A stretch of 64,000 bases of DNA, from assembly GCF_032362555.1 (NCBI RefSeq), contig NC_083529.1, positions 7,130,001 to 7,194,000 on the forward strand, given 5' to 3'. Both the position numbers and the translations under genes were made by a program. This document shows positions 10,501-20,267 of this stretch, one piece after another. The stretch comes from Amyelois transitella. Lineage: Eukaryota; Arthropoda; Insecta; Lepidoptera; Pyralidae. How positions within the stretch are numbered: the first letter of the stretch is position 1; every line of letters begins with the position of its first letter. The notes under the pieces are model-generated. The model did no database searches and had not been told where the DNA came from. It saw only the letters and a program-made list of their open reading frames with translations.

Positions 10501-13500
10501 AACAAACTAGGAAAAAGTCTAGTTAACCTGGTAATGAAACATATTCAGTCTTCTCGAGACTGTTGTCTCTGACCTCAGAAGGTATATTAATAAATATAAA
10601 TATATACGGGACAAATTACACTGATTGAGTTAGCCTCGAAGTAAGTTCGAGACTTGTGTTACGAGATACTAACTCAACGATGCTATATTTTATAATAAAT
10701 ACTTATACTTATATAGATAAACATCCAAGACCCAGGACAATCAGAAAAAGTTCTTTTCTCATCATGCCCTGGCCGGAATTCGAACCCGGGACCTACGGTG
10801 TTACAGACAAGCTTACTACCGCTGCGCCACAGAGGCCGTCATCATATTGATGAGAGAACCTGAGGGTGAAACACATGCATGATCCACAAAGGCAGACAGG
10901 GCTCCAGGGAAGCCATCACGCTGGTGGTAAGTAAGACTGCGCCCACGCACGCCGCTACCGACTCCTTCCTCGACACTTGGATCATGCTGAGAGCAGAACC
11001 GCACACTCCTGATGTTTCTGGAGTCAGTGGTGTCAGCTGAAAGAAGAAATCATATAAATTACATATCCTTACATTAGATCTGATGTAAAGCTTTTTGAAC
11101 GACCTGGTAATTCTGTTGGTTTTGCCTACACACATACTTAAATAGTCATTCATATATCACGTGCCGTGTGGTTCCCGGCACCAATACAAAAAAGAATAGG
11201 ACCACTCCATCTCTTTCCCATAGATGTCGTAAAAGGCGACTAAGGGATAGGCTTACAAACTTGGGATTCTTTTTAAGGCGATGGGCTAGCAACCTGTCAC
11301 TATTTAAATCTCAATTCTACTGAACGTGGCCATTCAGTCTTTTCAAGGCTGTTGGCTCTGTCTACCCCGCAAGGGATATAGACGTAACCATATGTATGTA
11401 TGTATGTATGTATGTATATATCACGTCCATATCCCTTACGAGGTAGACAGAGCCTACATTCTTGATAAAACTGGAAGGCCACGTTAAGCTGTTCGTCTAA
11501 AGATTTAATTGTGATTCAAATAGTTGCAACAGGTTGTTAGCCCATCAGCTACAAGAAGAATCCCAATGTCATTAGCTTTTCCTTTAGTCGCCTTTTACGC
11601 CACCGATGGAAAAAACATGGAGGGAAAGGCAAGCATTGATTATATGACAGAGTTAGAAACAGAGCATTCTCTAAATACCTGATTGAATTTCTCCTTATCC
11701 AGGAACATGATTTGCATAACTGAAACATAATTTAATCAATTCAATAGATACAAATTTAACATAAATAACAACTTTGTAGACTATCGAGTAATCAAATTAG
11801 TTATATACTAGCATATACCCCCAGCTTTACCCGCGTGAATTTAGCGCCATCTATAAAACGCGACGAATATAACGCTAGCTGCAAAAAGCAACAAATTAAA
11901 CGCCATCTACAAAAAGCAACAAATTAAACGCCAGCGGCAAAAAGCGACAAATTAGCGTCACCTACAAAAGAATACAGGTTTTTTTAACTCCACGGGAACT
12001 ATAGTTTTGACTGGGATTAAAGGTACCCAATGTCCTTCTTCAGACACTTAATCATACCTATATCGGGGATATTTCAAGAAGATTAATTCAGCAGATAGCC
12101 CGTGAAGAGGTGACAGACAAACAAATAAATAAACTTATGTACTTAATATATATTTATATAATATTAGTTAAGATCTGAGCAATAGCCATGATATGGCATT
12201 AGAGATAACATTGTGTGTGGGCTTGTAAACTTGGGATTCTTTTAAGCGCTGGGCTAGCAACCTATCACTATTTGAAACTCAATTCTATCATTGAGCCAAA
12301 GAGCTGAATGTGGCCTGTCAGTTTTTTTCAAGAGTGTTGGCTCTGTCAACCCCGCAAGGGATACAGACATGATAATATATGTATATATGTATTGTGATAT
12401 ATTTTTTTAGTAGGCGAAGCGGGTAACCCGTATATTTACCTACCTAAATTTGCCAATAATGCGATCGAGATGAGAAGAAATGGAGCGCCGGGGCTCCACA
12501 GGGCGTATGATGCTCCACCGAAGGGGTAGCCCACCAGCACTCCTGGAAATAGTGGACCAGGTAATCCAAAACAAAGAGATGATAATAATGACAAGTGCAC
12601 CCTCTTTTTGCCGAAGTTTGTTCTTCCTCTGCAGGGTCTATCACCATAAAGAACTTCAGTCTCTGTGTCAGCGGTAGTACGCTTGTCTGTGTAAGATTAG
12701 GACCACTCCATCTCTCTCCCATGGATGTCATAAAAGGCGACTAAGCCTACCCGGCTTATAATGAATAAATGAAAAATTATTTATTCAAGTAACCAGACTC
12801 ATAGAGAGATTACATTGTGTGTGGGGTAAACTTGGGATTCTTCTTTCAGGCGATGGGCTAGCAACCTGTTACAATTTGAATCTCAATTCTATCTTAAAGC
12901 CAAACAGCTGAACGTGGCCTATCAGTCTTTACAAGACTGTTGGCTCTGTCTACCCCGCAAGGGATATAGACGTGACCATGTGTATGTATGTATGTTTGCT
13001 GAACGTGGCCTATCAGTCTTCACAAAACTGTTGGCTCTGTCTACCCCGCAAGGGATATAGACGTGACCATGTGTATGTATGTATGTATGCTGAACGTGGC
13101 CTATCAGTCTTTACAAGACTGTTGGCTCTGTCCCCCCGCAAGGGATATAGACGTGATGTAAAGAGTCAGGTCAAAAGTACCCGAAACCGCCGAACTTGCA
13201 TGAAGAAAGTTATGAATGTGGATGAAGCGAAGGAAGTATGCAGAGGTCGTGGCAAGTGGAAAGAGGTTGTCTCTGTCAACCCCGCAAGGGATATAGACGT
13301 GATTATAGATTGTATGTAGACTGATAATGTTACCCAGAGCGACAGCACCGAGTAGAGCACCAATAGCTTTATCCCTCTGCTCGGAGGGCACGGCGGCCGC
13401 CGCGAGCGCAAGGCCGGCGACGCCCGCCATGGCCGCCGCCGCGCCGTGCGTCGCGCGACCTGCGCACGCGCACCACACGCCCGACACGCCGGTGCGGCCG

Positions 13501-16500
13501 CTGCACAGCATGAAAACTGGAAATTCAATGTAATCTGTAGATTCAAATTGTGGCCACGTAGGTGTACTTATACAACCGTCTTACCTTTTTATTCAACAAA
13601 TATCTACAGTTGAGTAAGAAATTGAGGATGTCATAAAAGCCAACTAAGGGATAGGTTTATAAATTTGGGATTCTTCTTTTAGGCGATGAGTTAGAGATTT
13701 TCAGAACAAACTGAAGTTAAGAAAAGTCGATGGAACTTTTACAGAACGGATATCTTGCTTATGTTCTCAAGGGCTTCAGAACCTACTGAAGATTCAAATC
13801 TTCAGTAGGTTCTGAAGCCTCCAGGGTAGAAGGAAGTTACCCGTGGCGGCAGCAGCCAACGCAGCGGTAGCCAGCTCCAGCACCCTGGCAGGCCCGTGCT
13901 TGCAGACCGCAGCGCCGGCCAGCGGCGCCGTCATTAGTTGAGCAGCCGCTTTGGCGCCGAGGACCAGACCGACGATAGCTTGGGATCCTCCTACTGTAAT
14001 TATATTAGAAGAAGAAGAAGAAGGGATGAATATATAATTTTTTTTTTTTTAGGGACAAATTACACTGATTGAGTTAGCCTCGAAGTAAGTTCGAAACTTG
14101 TGTTACGAGATACTAACTCAACGATACTATATTTTATAAGAAATACTTATATAGATAAACATCCAAGACCCAGGCCAATCAGAAAAAGTTCTTTTCTCAT
14201 CATGCCCTGGCCGGGATTCGAACCCGGGACCTCCGGTCTCACAGACAAGCGTACTGCCGCTGCGCCACAGAGGCCGCCAAAATTTGTAGAAATCTGATTG
14301 CTTTATTAATTAGATTTCTGTGAGTTAATGGTGCTGTGGTTAGATAGAAAATGATATAATATCAGAATCAATATTGACAGCGCCGGCCAGCGGCGCCGTC
14401 ACCAGTTGAGCAGCCGCTTTGGCGCCGAGGACTAGTCCGACGATAGCTTGGGAGCCTCCTACTGTAATTATATCGGAAGTGGGATTCCTGGCAATGCCGC
14501 CAGCCTTCTGGGCACACTCCCGCATGTTGATGCTATGCAGGGACTGTACAATTTGTGAATTAAATTTTAGTTTGTAGTCATCTTTTTTCTTTCTTTTCTT
14601 TTTCTAAGTAGTTTTAGTTTTAATTTGATTTAATTGTAATCTCTGTCGAAATTAGTTTAGTACAAATCTTTATTGTCTTATTATTTAGATTTCTGTGTGT
14701 TAATGGTGCCGTGGTTTGATAGAAATCGATAGAATAGAATATAATATCAAAATCAATATTTTATTCAGAAAATGCCTATGTAGGCACATTTTTAGGTCAT
14801 TTTGTATTGCAATAAAATAAATTTAAGTTATAGCTATAAGCTACAAACAATCTTAGCACTTAACCCCTCTTACTCTATATAGCGTCCGCTTCAAGGAATT
14901 CCATCTTAAAGCCAAACAGCCAAGCTGAATGTGGCCTATTTATTAGTCTTTACAAGACTGTCGGCTCTGTCTACCCCGCAAGGGATATAGACGTGATTAT
15001 CTGATTATATGTATGTATGTATGTTCAAGGAACAGAACAGACGCTCTTCAAAACCGACGCTCCTGTTAAATTTTTCGCTCCCTCACTGATTTAGGAAATC
15101 CTCTTAAAAGAAACGTCATTCCAAAAACAAAAGACAGTTTAACTTGAAATAATAAAACTTTTATTTTACATACATAGGACCACTCCATCTCTTTCCCATG
15201 GATGTCGTAAAAGGCGACTAAGGGATAGGCTTATAAACTTAGGATTCCTCTTTTAGGCGATGGGCTAGCAACCTGTCACTATTTGAATCTCGGTTCTATC
15301 ATTAAGCCAAATAGCTGAACGTGGCCATTCAGTCTTTTCAAGACTGTTGGCTCTGTCTACCCCGCAAGGGATATAGACGTGACCATATGTATGTATGTAT
15401 GTATGTACATACATACATAAAATCACGCCTCTTTCCCGGAGGGGTAGGTAGAGACTACATCTTTCTACTTGCCACGATCTCAGCATACTTCCTTCGCTTC
15501 ATCCACATTCATAACTCTCTTAATGCAAACTCGGCGGTTTCGGGTACTCTTGACCTGACCCTTTACCAGGACGTCCTTAATTTATTTTACCTATAAGTTA
15601 AAAGGGATATTATCTGCAGATCTTACAGGCTATGCATGTACCACAGAAGCCGTGGTTGGCGGGTCGCCAGTAATTAATATAATTACAGAACGGTGCCGTG
15701 TGGTTCCCGGCACCAATACAAAAAGAATAGGACCACTCCATCTCTTTCCCATGAATGTCGTAAAAGGCGACTAAGGGATAGGCTTACACACTTGGGATTC
15801 TTTGTTAGGCGATGGGCTAGCAACCTGTCACTATTTGAATCTCAATTCTATCATTAAGCCAAATAGCTGAGCGTGGCCATTCAGTCTTTTCAAGACTGTT
15901 AGCTCTGTCTATCCCGCAAGGGATATAGACGTGACCATATGTATGTATGTACAGAACGGGAAGAATTGGCAACTTACCCGATGTATCCTCATCTCGTCTC
16001 TGGTGCACGGTGCTGTTCAGGAGGACGGCGAGAGGCGCCTGGTGCTTGGTCCACAGCTCCAGGGATTCCCCGCGGACCCAGTCCGGGATTATCGGCACTG
16101 AGGGAACGATTACGGATATCCGCTAATTTTAATTTTTTTTGGCATAATCTTGGTTTTTGTAAAACCTTTTTGAGCGAAGCGAGTGAGGTCTTTGAATAAA
16201 CTTGGAGCAAGTATACCTAATATTTTTTCGAATTAACAAATCTGATTTTGATGAAATTTGTAATGTAGGTAAGTAGGATTTGTTTATTCAGCTTTTATCA
16301 TAAGGCATTTAAATCGATCAAGTTTTTTTGATGTAATATATTTACAATTTCGTAAAAAATAAAAGTGTTCATGAGGTCATAGTTCGCGGCGAATGAAAAG
16401 TATATAGAATAGTTTAGTGGAAAAGTATAGAAAGTATGTATATTATAGAAAACCTCCTGTTATTGTCGGCTGATAAGGATACTAACTTACCTAGTACAGT

Positions 16501-16578
16501 AAGAAGTACGTTGTCTAAAAAGAACGTAAAATATATAAGGGCGAACGCAAGCGCGCCGTTACTAGAATCACTGCCCAT
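7528..16578 (-). CDS. SLC18-family transporter (vesicular amine transporter-like)
   Basis: Eleven phase-consistent exons: 16491-16578 (ATG), 15978-16097, 13841-13993, 13334-13516, 12444-12542, 11679-11719, 10860-11036, 9714-9885, 8784-8930, 7916-8046 and 7528-7611 (TAA), 464 aa. The order of motifs matches VMAT/VAChT proteins: TM1 'FFLDNVLLTVLVPIIPDW', TM2 'VLGAKAAAQLMTAPLAG', 'RDKAIGALLGAVALG' followed by 'VLVGYPFGG', 'ASLEPCLPLWIM', 'GAVFIPDSLGYLL' and 'AYALGPIVGGLL'. Charged residues known to matter in VMAT2 are kept at D22 (TM1), K84 (TM2), R141 (TM4) and D361 (TM10). The TM11 aspartate is replaced by Gln384, and the MFS loop after TM2 is divergent. The family moves amines into vesicles by proton exchange; the substrate here is unknown, and a divergent member such as portabella or SLC18B1 is possible. 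The exon 7 donor (CAG/GTTCTC) is weak. Confidence 0.85.
7643..7790 (-). repeat. Family A fragment
   Basis: Tail half only, in the last intron of the SLC18 gene. Confidence 0.7.
8146..8250 (-). repeat. Family A fragment
   Basis: Tail half only, degenerate. Intron 9 of the SLC18 gene. A short (TA)n run lies at 8466-8484. Confidence 0.65.
9060..9295 (-). repeat. Family A retroposon, near full length
   Basis: Runs from 'acatacatatggtcacg' to 'ggtgccggga'. Intron 8 of the SLC18 gene. Confidence 0.8.
9903..10443 (+). mobile_element. Family B LINE 3' end, interrupted by a family E piece
   Basis: 9903-10180 retains reverse-transcriptase C-terminal coding (MNESRLTKQIYK..., GKPRRTYLDQIKDVL). 10181-10255 is a family E fragment. 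10256-10443 matches 5250-5512. Intron 7 of the SLC18 gene. Confidence 0.75.
10609..10839 (-). mobile_element. tRNA-derived SINE (family C)
   Basis: On the minus strand: a tRNA-like head with A box (TGGCGCAGCGGTAG) and B box (GGTTCGAATTCC), then a unique body ending 'gtgtaatttgtcccgt'. It ends 21 nt from the exon 7 donor of the SLC18 gene. Confidence 0.85.
11160..11411 (+). repeat. Family A retroposon, full length
   Basis: Begins 'gtgccgtgtggttcccgg' and ends in (TATG)n. It faces the next copy tail to tail. Confidence 0.85.
11418..11625 (-). repeat. Family A retroposon, diverged
   Basis: Inverted relative to 11160-11411, sharing the ATGT tract. Confidence 0.7.
12225..12400 (+). repeat. Family A fragment
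   Basis: 3' two thirds, in intron 5 of the SLC18 gene, just before exon 5. Confidence 0.7.
12698..13157 (+). repeat. Family A copy with a triplicated tail
   Basis: A copy from 'aggaccactcc' whose 3' 86-88 bp ('gctgaacgtggcc' to ATGT tail) is present three times in tandem (about 12906-12993, 12999-13085, 13088-13157). Confidence 0.85.
13158..13300 (+). repeat. Family B LINE tail fused to a family A tail end
   Basis: Starts 'gtaaagagtcaggtc'. The usual 'cctccgggaaagaggcg' end is replaced by the family A end 'gtcaaccccgcaaggg', so the copy is a mosaic. It stops close to the exon 4 donor of the SLC18 gene. Confidence 0.65.
14053..14275 (-). mobile_element. tRNA-derived SINE (family C)
   Basis: Complete copy with B box GGTTCGAATCC. 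Intron 2 of the SLC18 gene, between exon 3 and its partial duplicate. Confidence 0.85.
14378..14473 (-). pseudogene. Partial tandem duplicate of SLC18 exon 3
   Basis: 96 bp matching 13910-14005 with five differences by eye. It includes the exon 3 acceptor (TAATTACAG) and the first part of the exon (GGSQAIVGLVLGAKAAAQL), then breaks off after 'LAGA'. If spliced in it would soon hit an in-frame stop, and it has no good donor. A neighbouring intron segment is also doubled (14288-14377 versus 14672-14755), so this is a local tandem duplication. Confidence 0.8.
14474..14680 (+). repeat. LINE 3'-end fragment
   Basis: Ends in the 'gggactgtacaatttgtg' 3'-UTR type. A related piece lies reversed at about 16670-16740. 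Confidence 0.5.
14893..15025 (+). repeat. Family A fragment
   Basis: Tail half with ATGT tract. Intron 2 of the SLC18 gene. Confidence 0.75.
15172..15405 (+). repeat. Family A retroposon
   Basis: 5'-truncated. Its ATGT tail meets the next element's ACAT tail, forming a tail-to-tail pair. Confidence 0.8.
15406..15600 (-). repeat. Family B LINE tail, reversed
   Basis: Reverse of the 'cctccgggaaagaggcgtg' end, with reverse-transcriptase C-terminal remnants. Confidence 0.8.
15690..15952 (+). repeat. Family A retroposon, full length
   Basis: From 'gtgccgtgtggttcccgg' to the ATGT tail. It ends about 20 nt from the exon 2 donor of the SLC18 gene. Confidence 0.85.
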
Positions 16579-17455
16579 TTTCACGGCAACCGTGGTTCCG
16601 ACAATTTGATTTATTTATTATTAGGTATATATGTACTTTATAGGAATGATTACAAACTTAAAATAAATTTATAAATTGCAAAGTCCCTACACAGCATCAA
16701 CCTGCAGTGGAAGAAAGCCCAGAAGGCTGGCAGCTAATTGCTAACGGCTGATTCTCTGAGCTAGATAATTTCCAGCCCTCCGGTACTGAAATATGCCTCA
16801 ATCAGCTTAATACAGGAATTAAAAAATAATTTCAATGATGGTAAATAATGAGATCTGAGATATTGAATTAAAGAGTGTATAATTATATACAGTTATATCA
16901 ATACTGATGAGTTTTTACGTAAAGTACTGGTAAAACACTGAAATTAACACAAGAATCAGTGTAAACCAAAATCAATATCCACGTTAGTCAATAGCTAAAA
17001 TTCAAGGAGATTTTTCGAAAAAATCAACTTTTAGATATAACCAAAATATCTATAATGGAAAAAGTAAATTTCGCTTAGTAATAATTCGCGCCAACTTTTT
17101 TACGATTCAAAGGTAAAAGCAGTATAACACACAAAATCTTTGATCGATCACACTCTAACAGTAATTATAGGATTTATTTCTCTAAGTCGCGCAACTTGAT
17201 CGACAAAAAAAGGTTATATTTTTCAAGTGACACATAGGAACTGTACCCTAAGAAGAGCAGGTCCTAACTGATGGTGAACCGCAAACGGGCGCAGTCGGCA
17301 GGACTCAGCTGCGGTTCCCTGATAAGGCGATAAACGGTTTTCAATCAGCGCGCAGTAGCGCGTGCGGACGCCCTAACGCAATTTTACGCTCACAGCGTTG
17401 ACAAATTGAAGTGATTTTTTATTATTCTATTTTTTAAATTAAGGCCAAGACTGAT
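16579..17455. other. 5' flank of the SLC18 gene
   Basis: AT-rich apart from a GC-richer patch at about 17225-17410 that could hold the promoter or a 5' UTR exon of the minus-strand gene. A short LINE-like piece is at 16670-16740. No core promoter motif is certain. Confidence 0.4.
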
Positions 17456-17600
17456 AGGCCACGTTCAGCATACATATATACATACACATGGTCAATTGGT
17501 CACGTCAATATCCCTTGCGGGGTAGACAGAGCCAACAGTCTTTAAAGGACTGAATGGCCACGTTCAGCTATTTGGCTTAATGGTAGAATTTTTTAAACCA
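17456..17600 (-). repeat. Family A fragment
   Basis: Tail half in minus orientation. Confidence 0.7.
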
Positions 17601-17617
17601 TTTTGATTAATATTAAT

Positions 17618-17907
17618 GTGCCGTGTGGTACCCGGCACCAATATAAAAAAGAACAGGACCTCTTCATCTCTTTCCCATGGATGTCGTAAAAGGCGACTTA
17701 GGGATAAACGTATGAACTTGGGATTCTTCTTTTAGGCGATGGGCTAGCAACCATCACTATTTGAATCTCAATTCTATCATTAAGTAAAAAAGCTGAGCGT
17801 AGGCCAGATTCAGCTGTTTGGCTTAATGATAGAATCAGTATTTTCAAGACTGTTGGCTCTGTCTACCCCGCAAGGGATATAGACGGGATCATATGTATGT
17901 ATGTACG
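17618..17907 (+). repeat. Family A retroposon with internal insertion
   Basis: Full-length head and tail, with a short inverted piece of the same element inserted near 17800-17835. Confidence 0.75.
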
Positions 17908-18262
17908 ATAAATCGAACCCTTAAAAAGGAAAAAGAATCTAAAAACAAAACTCTATTGTGCGTTTAATAATGATAAAGATATTTTTTTTCATTTTGAAAT
18001 TTTTCAATTCAGGAGTTTATTTCCAGATTATTTGTCCGTCGTCTTTTACGACAGCACGGAGGAAAAAATAGGAATAATCTTTTTCTAAGGTTTTAACACC
18101 TCACATTTGTGAATATTTTCCACTAGACGATCAATTAGTTTCAATTAAGACAACATTAATGTTTCTAATGACGTGCCTCTCGACCAAACTGCGTCACATC
18201 GGCATTCTGAATTATGATAACATTTCTAAAGAAAAGATGCTTTAATTCCTAAACCTACCTAA

Positions 18263-18312
18263 ACCTGATTATTTTATCTTTTTTCAGAAGAAAAAAGATA
18301 AAATAATCAGGT
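18263..18312. repeat. Perfect 22-bp inverted repeat with 6-nt loop
   Basis: Arms 18263-18284 and 18291-18312 are exact reverse complements around the loop CAGAAG. Confidence 0.9.
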
Positions 18313-18352
18313 AACTCAAAATTTAAATCTCTTATCCAAAATAACAATGTTA

Positions 18353-18527
18353 AGCTGCGGCTCCACTGACGCGGAGACGAGCGGAGCGGAGAGTGGACGT
18401 GTGGGGATCGACCAATCATATTACATGGAATCCACATCTCGTCTCCGCTCCGCTTCAATGAAAGTGTGGTAGATCGACAGCTCTGCTCCTCAGCCCCGCT
18501 CGTCTCCGCCTCAGTGGGGCCGCAGCC
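18353..18527. mobile_element. PIF/Harbinger-type MITE with TTA duplication
   Basis: 175 bp. Inverted ends of about 30 bp (AGCTGCGGCTCCACTGA at the left, complement of GGCTGCGGCCCCACTGA at the right). TTA is duplicated at 18350-18352 and 18528-18530, which is characteristic of the superfamily. No coding content. Confidence 0.85.
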
Positions 18528-19082
18528 TTATCCCCTCCGCAGGCACTTTGCTTTCGCGAGTCGCTCTCCTGCGGTCGGGAATAATTTTCCGCGATTTACC
18601 GCGTGGCGGAAAACATTGAATATGTCAAACATTTTCTATAATAAAAAATAATAATCTATACATATGTATAATAAAACAGTAAAAATATTTTGTCTGTACA
18701 TTTAGTATTTTTGACTGAAATGGATAGAGGGACATTTAGAATGAATAACAGAAAGCAAAAATTTTGTTTTTTAATTTATTAAATTCTTTCTTTATTTATT
18801 AAAATCTATTAAATTCTTAAGCTTTATAATATAAGTATAGATATTCCATTGCGTATGTAAATAAACTAATTAATCCATTCACCGATAATATACACCAATC
18901 TATTCGCAATTTCCCGTTTTATTAGAACTACTCTTATAGGTAAAAACAACACCGCTTATCTTATCATTTTATCAGTTTTATTACCGTGTAAGTACTGAGC
19001 CGTTCATACAAGGGTTTAGATTATACATAATGTTTTATACTCCTTACTCGACTGCATAAAAAGTAGGATTATGTACTACGGT

Positions 19083-19170
19083 GTGCCGTGTGGTTCCCGG
19101 CACCAATAAAAAAAAGAATAGGACCGCTCCATCTCGTTCCCATGTCGTAAAGGGCAACTAAAGGACCTAT
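19083..19170 (+). repeat. Family A 5' fragment
   Basis: Head portion only. Confidence 0.7.
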
Positions 19171-19184
19171 GTATGGTGAGAGAT

Positions 19185-19320
19185 ACCTATCTTTCACGGA
19201 TTGGAGCATATATACAACCTCCGACACAACATCGTCTGTCGCGCGGTTCCCCAGGCGTCACACCAGCCTGGCGGAAGATCTTCCCTTTGGTGGCGGTCCA
19301 GCCCTATCTCTCCCGCTACA
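19185..19320 (+). mobile_element. LTR fragment
   Basis: 3' half of the LTR at 4164-4418, ending in the same 'cccgctaca'. Confidence 0.7.
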
Positions 19321-19379
19321 TATTCAAATCTCGGCTAAAAGTTGCTTCAAATCAAGTTTTTTCGTCTAAACATTCTTAC

Positions 19380-19636
19380 ATACTACATATGGTCACGTCT
19401 ATATCCCTTACGGGGTAGACAGAGCCAACAGTCTTGAAAAGACTGAATGGCCACGTTCAGCTATTTGGCTTAATGATAGAATTGAGATTCAAATAGTGAC
19501 AGGTTGCTAGCCCATCGCCTAAAAAAGAATGCCAAGTTTGTAAGCCTATCCCTTAGTCGCCTTTTGTGACATCCATGGGAAAGAGATTGAGCGGTTCTAT
19601 TCTATTTTGAATTGGTGCCGGGAACCACACGGCACT
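19380..19636 (-). repeat. Family A retroposon, full length
   Basis: Minus orientation, ending 'ggaaccacacggcac'. Confidence 0.85.
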
Positions 19637-20267
19637 TCTTACATACTAAATGTGTTTATTAGGTTTTCTGACGTCACACATTGGCAATCATCTGTTTTCC
19701 CTATTGGAAGCTATTAAATTTTACCTCGTTAATCTCGGGTTTCTCCAACCTTGAGTTTGACTTTAGCGCCATCTAGTAATAACTCTTAGAGGGCAACGTA
19801 CTATGCACAACAAGTTTTCTGCGCGTGCACAGATTTTAGGGGCGAAATATTAATTTTTGTTTTAAAAATAATAATCTTGGGACAACGCAACGCAAAATTA
19901 ACGTTTAATATTCTTTTTCAATTATGACGTTATGTTTTTTTTCATGATTAGAGCATACTGTGTGATTGATAAATGAATCAGTCTGTAATATGTGAACAGT
20001 TGATTAGAACGCGCCGCGTACAATGCACAGTTTTTGTTCGAGATATTAAAAAAAGTGTTAAAATTAGTGAAATAATCCTGTGAAAATTAATGGAAAAATA
20101 TTGTAAAAAAAGAAATTATTAATATCTAGTGAATTAGAAAAAACTGACGAAAACATTGAAAACCAGTGCGAAAATTTGTGAAATAATAGAAAAAAAAAGT
20201 GTAAATTTATCGAAAAAAAGCGAAAGTTATCGAAATTTATACGAAATATCGAAGTTAGTCTGAAAAA
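19637..20267. other. Probable promoter and 5' UTR of the tetraspanin gene
   Basis: Unique sequence before the start codon. The last about 200 bp are A-rich and lack repeats, as expected of a 5' leader. Upstream ATGs are present. No clear TATA or initiator was identified. Confidence 0.4.

Noticed and set aside
10609-10839. tRNA gene (A and B boxes present)
   Set aside because: At least seven dispersed copies share the same non-tRNA body and end, so this is a tRNA-derived SINE; a cloverleaf is not maintained.
16670-16740. Coding-like stretch on plus (SLHSINLQWKKAQKAG)
   Set aside because: A related sequence occurs reversed at about 14485-14530 next to a LINE 3' end, so it is a repeat fragment, not an exon of the SLC18 gene.
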